Source: an uncultured Porphyromonadaceae bacterium (GTDB taxonomy: Bacteria; Bacteroidota; Bacteroidia; Bacteroidales; Muribaculaceae). From it: 5,670 bases of DNA. The notes below the pieces were generated by a model, which ran no database searches, was not told where the DNA came from, and saw only the letters and a list, made by a program, of their open reading frames with translations. The position numbers were made by a program, and so were the translations under genes. The stretch covers positions 1-5,670 of the forward strand of contig CAMWQY010000181.1 in the NCBI GenBank assembly GCA_947176355.1. The letters run 5' to 3'. Within the stretch, counting starts at the first letter, position 1. Each line of letters opens with the position of its first letter. Positions 1-5,670 of the stretch are shown piece by piece.

Positions 1-1160
1 TCGTGTGGTGATGGAACGAGGTCGTAGTTGCCTACCTGAAGGTCACCTGTCGTGCTTTCATGACCTTCGCCGCAGTTGAAGGTGCCGTAGAGTGTCACCG
101 GAGCTATCGGGTGAACTACAGTAGAGAGTTGCATACCCCAGCCGAATTTGTGATGACGCTTATGTTCTACTACATCTTCATACGGGATGGATCTTGCCAA
201 TCCGGCGAGTCGAACATGTTCGCTCTTTCCCCAAGAATACTGAAGGAATGCCGCTACATCGGGTAATGTCTGGCTTGCCGTTCCAATTTTTCCGGACACT
301 GTAGAAACCGCTGCATTTTTCGGAAGTTCCACAGATCCGGCTACCGTCCAGCGTTTCTTATAAGTATTCATCCACCTGACGAGTACTGATGTAGGGGATA
401 TCTTGTTGGCAGGTCCGTTGGCATCTACTGTCGGAGGAAGTGCCGCCGGGTCGGAGAAAGTGGAGGATGCATAGCCCAATGTCACGTTGTTGAGCTGAGC
501 GTATGCTTTCTTTAGATGGAAGTCAGTGCCACCGTATCCATTGAAGTTTGCTTCGATATAGATCTGATAATTTCCCAAAGTCTTGTTCTTGCCTATAACT
601 CGGAAGAAGAGTGTCGATCCGGCAGGTGTCGCACCTAATTTGCTGTTGTTGGCAGGATCCTTTACCATCGGTATGAGATAGGGCGTGAAACTGTTTGCCG
701 GAATTGCAGCATCCATGTCATACCAACCTCGGATGCGGACGCATCCGCCGATACCCATTGCAAGGTCAGCATCACGGCTCATAAAAAGGAAGTAGGGGGC
801 TGCCGGATCAGAGAAACTACGGAACTGGTCGTAGAAAAAGTTTTCTACAAGGTCGCGTATTGAATCCTGATGTTGCTGAGAATTGGGATTCTCAGGGCGA
901 CCATCTATGTAAATGATTTTATGGTCGTTCAGAAGAGCTTCTTTCTGCACATCTACAAGAGAATTTGCTCTCAATGAACTCTCGGAAGATTCATTAGACA
1001 CGTTTGCTACTGGAGCCGGCAGTGAGTCCTTCACCTGGGTCACTTGACGGGTATTGCGTACAGGGGCTTTGAAAGACATTGCCCTGTGATGGTCTTGGGC
1101 AAAAGAACTGTGGATGGATGCCAAAGCAATGATAAAGGCTAAAGAATAAGAGTTTTTCAT
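1..1160 (-). CDS. DcaP-like outer-membrane porin, N-terminal 386 residues (truncated by window edge)
   Basis: This frame is open from the ATG at 1160 to the left edge without a stop, giving 386 codons; the 3' end lies outside the window. Residues 1-21 are a signal peptide (MKNSYSLAFIIALASIHSSFAQ, cut after SFA). Residues 22-105 are a polar extension rich in Ser, Asn and Gln. From about 108 the protein reads like a beta-barrel porin: FFYDQFRSFSD, then a glycine-rich first strand (AMGIGGCVRIRGWYDMD, 134-150), then the GYASSTFSDPAALPPTVDANGP segment (229-250) that recalls the constriction-loop region of DcaP and phosphate-selective porins. Known DcaP proteins are trimeric outer-membrane channels for small, often negatively charged solutes. 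The substrate here is not known; uptake of acidic sugars released by the neighbours is inference. It lies 93 bp downstream of the GH43 gene on the same strand, so it may be read from the same transcript. The family call is from recognition, not a search. Confidence 0.8.
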   Translation of the reverse strand, partial: MKNSYSLAFIIALASIHSSFAQDHHRAMSFKAPVRNTRQVTQVKDSLPAPVANVSNESSESSLRANSLVDVQKEALLNDHKIIYIDGRPENPNSQQHQDSIRDLVENFFYDQFRSFSDPAAPYFLFMSRDADLAMGIGGCVRIRGWYDMDAAIPANSFTPYLIPMVKDPANNSKLGATPAGSTLFFRVIGKNKTLGNYQIYIEANFNGYGGTDFHLKKAYAQLNNVTLGYASSTFSDPAALPPTVDANGPANKISPTSVLVRWMNTYKKRWTVAGSVELPKNAAVSTVSGKIGTASQTLPDVAAFLQYSWGKSEHVRLAGLARSIPYEDVVEHKRHHKFGWGMQLSTVVHPIAPVTLYGTFNCGEGHESTTGDLQVGNYDLVPSPH

Positions 1161-1253
1161 AGATGGAATCTTTTAATTATGCTATAATAACCTTAAAGTA
1201 GGTTAAAAAGTTCGATAAAAGATTAAAAAAGATGGGGTGTACTGATTGGAATG
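1161..1253 (-). other. 93-bp spacer between the GH43 stop and the porin start, with a small inverted repeat
   Basis: This AT-rich gap has no convincing promoter for the porin gene: the best -7 candidate on the minus strand is TACTTTAA, which matches TAnnTTTG only in part and has no TTTG at the -33 distance. It holds a perfect 5-bp inverted repeat with a 6-base loop (AACCT at 1189-1193, AGGTT at 1200-1204). Neither strand has a T-run after the stem, so it does not look like an intrinsic terminator. The simplest reading is read-through from the GH43 gene, but an unrecognised promoter cannot be excluded. Confidence 0.4.
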
Positions 1254-3374
1254 TTATTTCTCTTCCCAGCGGAAGACGGCTCCATTTTTTCTTGCAGGAT
1301 CTGCTCCGGTGTAATCCATGGAATAGGGGCTCCCTGTAGTAGGATTCTTGCCAATATATTTGTGCGTTCTTGCAGACATGAGCATGAATTCCTTGTCAAG
1401 GTAATCTTGCCACATGAATTCTTCTGCTTTTGACATATCGTCGGTCAATCTTACATCGCCCGGCAGACCTTCACCTGAAGAGAATACGTATCTTCCATCT
1501 CCACTTTGAAGAATCACCTTTCCGTTGCCTCTGTCGATTACCTTAAATTCTGTAAGGGATTTCCTCTGGCCGAACGAAGTGTCGTGTACGATACCATGAG
1601 GAGTGGCAAACATAGGGCGTCCGGTAGCAAGATTTATGATGTGTATGGTCTTCCCAAGGGGTATGTTACCGCTTCTGTCGGCTTTGAGTTCATCGACAGT
1701 GAAATTATCAAATTCAGCGTAGCCTCCGTTCTTCCCATTCTTGTTGAATGCGAACAAAGCGGGGCGCGAACCTTGAAAAGTGATTAGCTGATAACTCAGA
1801 GTCATGTCGTCGCCGAGAGGCTTGAATTGCTTTCCGTCGGTAGAATAGCAGTATCTTGCCCTGTCGTCGTCATAATCTCCATGTAGCCGGAGCCAGATCT
1901 TATCAGTCTTTGCGGGGAGAATGACATCGAGAGTATCATTTTTGAGTTGCTCAAATCTACGCAAAATCAGCTTTCCGGTATCCTTTACTACTCCAATCCA
2001 ACTGCAAGGGACATTTATATTGCCAAGACCGGCGATATCGCCATCTTTCATTCCGTTGAGATAAAGCTCTACGGTGACATCAGATTCCGGTCCGATGGCC
2101 CTTTGGGTGAGGGTGTTTCGAGCCCACATCAGTTGGTCGGCAGGCATAGTATTCAGCCTGAGTCTTCCCTTTGAAAGCTTCCATTTGCTGTCGTCAGGGT
2201 TATGATTCCATTGCCAAACACGTCCGAGCGACTTGCCATTGAAATCTTCATTGCGATTATATGGGGCGTGAATGGGCTCTGTGTCGCGGGCTGCCGTCTC
2301 GGGCTTCAGCCAAGTGCGGGGAGCACGCCCGAGATTTCCCTCGAGCCCGATCATCGGCCATCCGTCTTTCCAAGTGACAGGGACAAGGCAAGTGGTGCGA
2401 CCGATGGAATGAAAATCCTGCATCAGCAAAGACCACCATTGCCCGTCGGGAGTGCTCACGATACCACCTTGATGAATATTGGCAGCCCCTACTGCATTGA
2501 AATCCGGAGTGGACACGCTCACCGGATGAGAATCAGGCATAATGCGCCCCTTTATCTGAGTCATCGGGGGATTATGATAACCGAAAGTCTCATCAGCCGT
2601 CATCACCCGCGTCTCGTATGGCCCCCATATATTATCAGCACGGGAGCAGGTGAGACGTCCATTGGGCATATAGTCGGCAGAGACGATATAGTATTTGCCA
2701 TCGATCTTGTAGATATGGTGGCCTTCCCCAACTCCTGACCCTTTAGGGATAATGACCCGTTCGGTCTCTTCGATAGGTCCTGACATATCAGGCTTAAGCT
2801 CAGTGCACTTCACTTCATCATAGCCATGCACTGCATATACTTTCCCATCATCGTCAAATATGACCCCAAGATCGTAGATGCGACCTTTCATATTCACATG
2901 CTTCCAAGGACCTTCGATCTTATCGCTAATGAAGCATTGCAGCCCTTTGCCATTGACATTGCTAAAAAGATAGAACTTGCCGTCATTATATCTTATGCAC
3001 GGAGCCCAAATACCTTGACCATATATCTCTTTACCGTTTTTCAAAGAAAAGGCATCATCATCAAAATCAAATCGATCGAAACAATAGGATACATTTTTCC
3101 AGTTCACCAGATCTTTTGAGTGAAGGATGACGAGCCCGGGCACGCTGTGCATTGTAGTGCCCGCAAGGTAGTAATCATCACCTACGCGGAGTATATCCGG
3201 ATCAGAAAACTCATCATAAAAGAGAGGGTTGGTGAAAGTGCCGTTGCCATTGTCGGCACTCCAAGATGTCGATGCCTTCTTTGATTCGGCTGAGTTGGAA
3301 GCAGAGTATGCCGGAAGGGAAGGCAATGATGCCGCCAGCCCGCAAATAATACCTAATGTTAAAAATCGATTCAT
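1254..3374 (-). CDS. Secreted family 43 glycoside hydrolase with C-terminal beta-sandwich and beta-trefoil-like domain (706 aa)
   Basis: Predicted exported inverting glycosidase of the beta-xylosidase / alpha-L-arabinofuranosidase type. Numbering is from the ATG at 3374. Residues 1-24 are a signal peptide (MNRFLTLGIICGLAAS..., cut near AYS/AS). The GH43 five-bladed propeller covers about 47-345. By alignment from memory to Geobacillus XynB3, all three catalytic acids are present: base Asp58 in FSDPDILRVGDDYY, pKa-modulating Asp168 in RIYDLGVIFDDDGK, and acid Glu217 in GVGEGHHIYKIDGKYY. Residues about 376-563 (EDFNGKSLGRVW to AEFDNFTVDEL) match the concanavalin-like beta-sandwich usual in XynB-type GH43 enzymes. 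Residues about 574-706 form three repeats ending in L(Q)S..GRYV / LMSARTHKYI, like a beta-trefoil. The frame continues upstream to an ATG at 3455, but that start would precede the promoter and bury the signal peptide. The exact sugar (xylose or arabinose) cannot be told from sequence. Confidence 0.92.
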   Translation of the reverse strand: MNRFLTLGIICGLAASLPSLPAYSASNSAESKKASTSWSADNGNGTFTNPLFYDEFSDPDILRVGDDYYLAGTTMHSVPGLVILHSKDLVNWKNVSYCFDRFDFDDDAFSLKNGKEIYGQGIWAPCIRYNDGKFYLFSNVNGKGLQCFISDKIEGPWKHVNMKGRIYDLGVIFDDDGKVYAVHGYDEVKCTELKPDMSGPIEETERVIIPKGSGVGEGHHIYKIDGKYYIVSADYMPNGRLTCSRADNIWGPYETRVMTADETFGYHNPPMTQIKGRIMPDSHPVSVSTPDFNAVGAANIHQGGIVSTPDGQWWSLLMQDFHSIGRTTCLVPVTWKDGWPMIGLEGNLGRAPRTWLKPETAARDTEPIHAPYNRNEDFNGKSLGRVWQWNHNPDDSKWKLSKGRLRLNTMPADQLMWARNTLTQRAIGPESDVTVELYLNGMKDGDIAGLGNINVPCSWIGVVKDTGKLILRRFEQLKNDTLDVILPAKTDKIWLRLHGDYDDDRARYCYSTDGKQFKPLGDDMTLSYQLITFQGSRPALFAFNKNGKNGGYAEFDNFTVDELKADRSGNIPLGKTIHIINLATGRPMFATPHGIVHDTSFGQRKSLTEFKVIDRGNGKVILQSGDGRYVFSSGEGLPGDVRLTDDMSKAEEFMWQDYLDKEFMLMSARTHKYIGKNPTTGSPYSMDYTGADPARKNGAVFRWEEK

Positions 3375-3415
3375 TTTAATTTGATTTATGAGTTGTGGTC
3401 TTACAACCTTGAATG

Positions 3416-3446
3416 CAAAAGTAGCCAATAATTTTGATATGCTAAA
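3416..3446 (-). promoter_or_regulatory. Candidate Bacteroidota promoter for the GH43 gene
   Basis: On the minus strand, 3423 to 3416 reads TACTTTTG, a perfect match to the Bacteroidota -7 element TAnnTTTG. Nineteen bases upstream lies TTTA (3446-3443), one base off the -33 element TTTG. Transcription would start a few bases past 3416, leaving a leader of roughly 35 bases before the ATG at 3374. The leader ends in the A-rich AAATCAAATTAAA rather than a Shine-Dalgarno site, as is common in this phylum. The position supports the ATG at 3374 over the upstream one at 3455. Confidence 0.6.
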
Positions 3447-3473
3447 ATAAATCAAAAGAAAAAATTAGTTATA

Positions 3474-3505
3474 TTTGGATAATTGGCGGGAAATGGATAA
3501 TTTTG
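3474..3505 (+). promoter_or_regulatory. Candidate Bacteroidota promoter for the BNR-propeller gene (and probably the glycosyltransferase)
   Basis: TTTG at 3474-3477 and TAATTTTG at 3498-3505 match the -33 (TTTG) and -7 (TAnnTTTG) elements exactly and are 20 bases apart, within the usual range. The start would fall near 3512, giving a leader of only about 15 bases before the ATG at 3527. The only purine-rich stretch that could help ribosome binding is AAAAGGAAAAA just upstream (3507-3517). The direct repeat TGGATAATT spans both elements. Confidence 0.65.
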
Positions 3506-3526
3506 TAAAAGGAAAAATATTAAGAC

Positions 3527-4840
3527 ATGGGTAAAGAGAAATTCAAATATATTCTGACGTTCGTTTTGATTGCCGCCTCGAGTTTATTGGTTTTTGCCAG
3601 GGGTCCGAAGGGGAGACTGAGTGAAGTGGGGAAGGGATATGCCGCAACATCGGTCAACACAGCTGTGTTTCGGGCAAGTTCCCTTGCCACGCATGGCGAT
3701 ACGCAATATATATCATTCTATGACCCTGATGGGTATCTGACGCTCGGAAAAAGGAAGTTGGGCTCCGATGAATGGACTCTGAATAAGACTCAATATAAAG
3801 GTAATATCAAAGATGCCCATAATGTCATCAGCATCGGGGTGGATGGCGATGGATATATCCATGTTTCGTTTGATCATCATGGCCATCCTTTGCATTATGC
3901 AAAGTCGTTGGCTCCCGGGAGTCTTGAACTCGGCGATATGATGCCGATGACCGGCAAGGATGAGCAGGATGTCACTTATCCGGAATTCTACACTATGCCC
4001 GACGGTGACTTGATATTTGCCTATAGATCGGGTGCTTCAGGAAGAGGAAATCTTGTGCTAAACCGTTATGATACGAAAGCTAAGGAATGGAGCAGACTGC
4101 ATGATATACTTATTGATGGAGAAGGGAAACGCAATGCTTATTGGCAAATGTATGCCGACCCTCAGGGAAAACTGCATCTTTCGTGGGTGTGGCGTGAGAC
4201 ATGGCTCGTAGAGACCAACCATGATCTTTGCTATGCCCGCTCAGACGATGGCGGCAAGACCTGGAAACGCAGTGACGGCAGTCTCTATCAGCTCCCAATC
4301 ACTGAGGCTACTGCGGAAAAGGCATGGACAATACCTCAGAACTCGGAACTGATCAACCAGACAAGCATGACAGCCGACAGCAAGGGAAATCCATTTATAG
4401 CCACTTACTGGAGAGATCAGGACAGCAAGGTGCCACAATATCGTCTGGTCTGGCACGATGGAAAGGAATGGAATATGACGACAGTCGGCAACCGGACTGA
4501 ACCATTCTCTTTATCGGGGGGAGGAACAAAGATGATACCGATTTCAAGGCCCCGGATTGTATCTGACGGCAAAAAGGCTTGCTACGTATTCCGCGACCAA
4601 GAAAGGGGCAGCAAGGTCAGTGTTGCTTACACCCCGCATCTTGGCAAAAAAGATTGGACTGTGACAGACCTTACGGACTTCAGTGTAGATGCCTGGGAGC
4701 CTTCTCACGATATGAATCTCTGGAACAGCGACAGGAAACTTAATGTGTTTGTGCAGACTTCTCATCAGGGAGATGGGGAGAAGGTGGCTGAAGCAGCTGC
4801 AGATTCCGAGCCTGTCTATGTGCTTGAGATAGATTTCTAA
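3527..4840 (+). CDS. Secreted BNR-repeat beta-propeller protein, PL24/PL25/GH145-like (437 aa)
   Basis: Predicted exported seven-bladed beta-propeller of the BNR_4 type, a group that includes ulvan lyases (PL24, PL25) and rhamnosyl-glucuronate hydrolases (GH145). Residues 1-24 are a signal peptide (MGKEKFKYILTFVLIAASSLLVFA, cut before RG). The family pattern is clear: RASSLATHGDTQYISFYDPDG (49-69), DAHNVISIGVDGDGYIHVSFDHHGHPLHY (96-124), VTYPEFY (149-155), FAYRSGASGRGNL (164-176) and NAYWQMY (203-209). A textbook Asp-box, SDDGGKTW, sits at 239-246. His98 and His118 are 20 residues apart, as are the paired His of characterised PL25; Tyr151, Arg167 and Tyr205 fall where that family's Tyr/Arg/Tyr set is expected. 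These matches are from memory of the family, so a lyase role is inference and a non-catalytic or hydrolase role is possible. Length fits the family. It faces the GH43 gene across a shared promoter region. Confidence 0.85.
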   Translation: MGKEKFKYILTFVLIAASSLLVFARGPKGRLSEVGKGYAATSVNTAVFRASSLATHGDTQYISFYDPDGYLTLGKRKLGSDEWTLNKTQYKGNIKDAHNVISIGVDGDGYIHVSFDHHGHPLHYAKSLAPGSLELGDMMPMTGKDEQDVTYPEFYTMPDGDLIFAYRSGASGRGNLVLNRYDTKAKEWSRLHDILIDGEGKRNAYWQMYADPQGKLHLSWVWRETWLVETNHDLCYARSDDGGKTWKRSDGSLYQLPITEATAEKAWTIPQNSELINQTSMTADSKGNPFIATYWRDQDSKVPQYRLVWHDGKEWNMTTVGNRTEPFSLSGGGTKMIPISRPRIVSDGKKACYVFRDQERGSKVSVAYTPHLGKKDWTVTDLTDFSVDAWEPSHDMNLWNSDRKLNVFVQTSHQGDGEKVAEAAADSEPVYVLEIDF

Positions 4841-4853
4841 AAATGCTGACATT

Positions 4854-5603
4854 ATGGATAAAAGACCCCTCATATCGATAATCACGATCACCTTCAATGC
4901 CTCGGAGACACTCCCTTTGACCATGGAGTCAATAGCCGGACAAACTTTTACTGACTTCGAGCATATCATCGTAGATGGAGCCTCTAAGGATGAAACAATT
5001 ATGATTGGTCGCAGGATGGGAACTCCCAATCTGCGTATTTTCAGCGAACATGACGACGGACTCTATGATGCGATGAACAAGGGTATCAAACTTGCTCGCG
5101 GAAGATATATAATCTTCCTCAATTCCGGAGACAAATTCCATGCAGAGGATACGCTCAAAGCATACGCTGAGGCTATCGAGAGCAAAGATCCTGACATCAT
5201 CTATGGGGACACCGATATCGTCGACATTGAAGGGAATAGGATAGGTCCGCGCCATCTTTCAGCTCCTGAGATACTGACATTCGACAGTTTCAGTAATGGC
5301 ATGCTCATTTGCCATCAGGCTTTTATGGTGAAAAGAGACATAGCTCCTCTTTATGATACTGATTATCGCTTTTCGGCAGACTATGACTGGTGTATCCGTT
5401 GCATAAAGGCATCCCGAGCCGGAGACAGATACAATCTGAGGAGGGTGACGATCGATTATCTTGCTGACGGAATGACTGATAAGAATAAGAAAGCGTCGCT
5501 TATAGAGAGATTCAAGATCATGGCGGCTCATTATGGAGCCATGAAGGCTATCGGGGCGCATTTGAGTTTTATCCCAAGAGCGATAAAGAGAGGAAAACTT
5601 TAA
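4854..5603 (+). CDS. Family 2 glycosyltransferase, GT-A fold (249 aa)
   Basis: Predicted cytoplasmic inverting glycosyltransferase that moves a sugar from a nucleotide-sugar donor onto a glycan or lipid-linked acceptor. The GT2 signature is complete: LISIITITFNASETL (6-20) opens the Rossmann-like fold, IIVDGASKDET (38-48) binds the nucleotide, SEHDDGLYDAMNKGIKLARG (64-83) is the conserved helix block, and FLNSGD (88-93) takes the place of the DxD metal motif, as is usual in this subgroup. CHQAFMVKR (153-161) and FSADYDW (173-179) form the acceptor side, with Asp176 or Asp178 the likely base. There is no signal peptide and no clear membrane segment; the basic tail (PRAIKRGKL) could touch the membrane. 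It is 13 bp downstream of the propeller gene and has no promoter of its own, so co-transcription is likely. Donor and acceptor are unknown; capsule, O-antigen or exopolysaccharide synthesis is the usual setting. Confidence 0.9.
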   Translation: MDKRPLISIITITFNASETLPLTMESIAGQTFTDFEHIIVDGASKDETIMIGRRMGTPNLRIFSEHDDGLYDAMNKGIKLARGRYIIFLNSGDKFHAEDTLKAYAEAIESKDPDIIYGDTDIVDIEGNRIGPRHLSAPEILTFDSFSNGMLICHQAFMVKRDIAPLYDTDYRFSADYDWCIRCIKASRAGDRYNLRRVTIDYLADGMTDKNKKASLIERFKIMAAHYGAMKAIGAHLSFIPRAIKRGKL

Positions 5604-5605
5604 AT

Positions 5606-5636
5606 AATTGAGAATTGAGAATTGAGAATTGAGAAT
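5606..5636. repeat. Tandem repeat of AATTGAG, four exact copies plus a partial unit
   Basis: Four perfect 7-bp units begin at 5606, 5613, 5620 and 5627, followed by AAT (5634-5636). The array starts three bases after the glycosyltransferase stop codon. Short AATTGAG-like tracts of this kind are familiar in intergenic DNA of Bacteroidales. They are prone to copy-number change by slippage, but here the array lies outside the coding sequence, so it would not shift the reading frame of the upstream gene. No function can be assigned. Confidence 0.85.
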
Positions 5637-5670
5637 GTGACGGAGCATTTTTATAAGATTTATATATCTG

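Larger units (their letters stand above)
3375..3526. promoter_or_regulatory. Divergent intergenic regulatory region between the GH43 and BNR-propeller genes
   Basis: This 152-bp AT-rich region separates two head-to-head genes and carries both of their likely promoters. It also contains a perfect 7-bp inverted repeat, TTTTGAT (3432-3438) and ATCAAAA (3451-3457) with 12 bases between, and a perfect 9-bp direct repeat, TGGATAATT (3476-3484 and 3494-3502). No protein-coding or RNA gene is seen here. The arrangement would allow a shared regulator to act on both directions, but no regulator gene is in the window. Confidence 0.6.

Noticed and set aside
1189..1204. Inverted repeat AACCT-N6-AGGTT as a terminator after the GH43 gene
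   Set aside because: The stem is only 5 bp with little GC and there is no T-run after it on the minus strand.
2202..2738. 178-codon open frame on the plus strand opposite the GH43 gene
   Set aside because: It lies fully antisense to a clearly coding GH43 domain, has no promoter or leader, and its translation shows no domain or signal that I recognise.
3342..3374. Lipoprotein signal at Cys11 of the GH43 protein (LGIIC)
   Set aside because: The residue before the cysteine is Ile, not Gly, Ala or Ser, and the hydrophobic stretch continues past it to a normal signal peptidase I site near AYS/AS.
3375..3455. Upstream ATG at 3455 as the start of the GH43 protein (733 residues)
   Set aside because: It would add 27 residues before a well-formed signal peptide and would lie upstream of the perfect -7 box at 3416-3423, so the likely transcript does not contain it.
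3470..3477. TATATTTG as an alternative -7 box for the propeller gene
   Set aside because: It fits TAnnTTTG but has no TTTG at a suitable distance upstream, whereas its own TTTG serves as a well-spaced -33 element for TAATTTTG at 3498-3505.
4544..5029. 161-codon open frame on the minus strand across the propeller-glycosyltransferase junction
   Set aside because: It overlaps two well-supported genes on the other strand and its translation resembles no family; it is a by-product of codon use in those genes.
5606..5636. CRISPR array
   Set aside because: The units are 7 bp, directly adjacent with no spacers, and there are no cas genes.

Overview
The window looks like a piece of a Bacteroidota (Bacteroidales-type) chromosome. 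The evidence is TAnnTTTG-type promoters with no E. coli-like -35/-10, A-rich leaders in place of strong Shine-Dalgarno sites, a short AATTGAG tandem repeat between genes, and the gene content (a secreted GH43, a BNR-type beta-propeller, a DcaP-like porin). A gut or gut-like polysaccharide-degrading member (Bacteroides, Muribaculaceae or a relative) is plausible. Nothing in the sequence fixes the genus.

The layout is two divergent gene pairs around a 152-bp regulatory region (3375-3526). Leftward on the minus strand lies a secreted three-part GH43 glycosidase (1254-3374). After a 93-bp gap follows a DcaP-like outer-membrane porin, cut by the left edge of the window (1-1160). Rightward on the plus strand lies a secreted BNR/beta-propeller protein resembling the PL24/PL25/GH145 group of rhamnose-uronate enzymes (3527-4840). 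Thirteen bases later comes a small cytoplasmic family 2 glycosyltransferase (4854-5603). The right end holds a 7-bp tandem repeat and about 34 bases in which no gene can be established.

The simplest reading is a small carbohydrate-processing locus. The GH43 trims pentose side chains (xylose or arabinose), the propeller may act at a rhamnose-uronic acid linkage, and the porin could let small products across the outer membrane. There is no SusC/SusD pair, sulfatase or sensor/regulator in the window, so this is at most the edge of a classical polysaccharide utilisation locus. The glycosyltransferase behind the propeller gene points to biosynthesis rather than breakdown, so the two genes may share a transcript without sharing a pathway. 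I found no RNA gene, CRISPR array or insertion sequence, and no clearly new system. The points worth a second look are the active-site make-up of the propeller protein, the beta-trefoil-like tail of the GH43, and the repeat-rich divergent promoter region.
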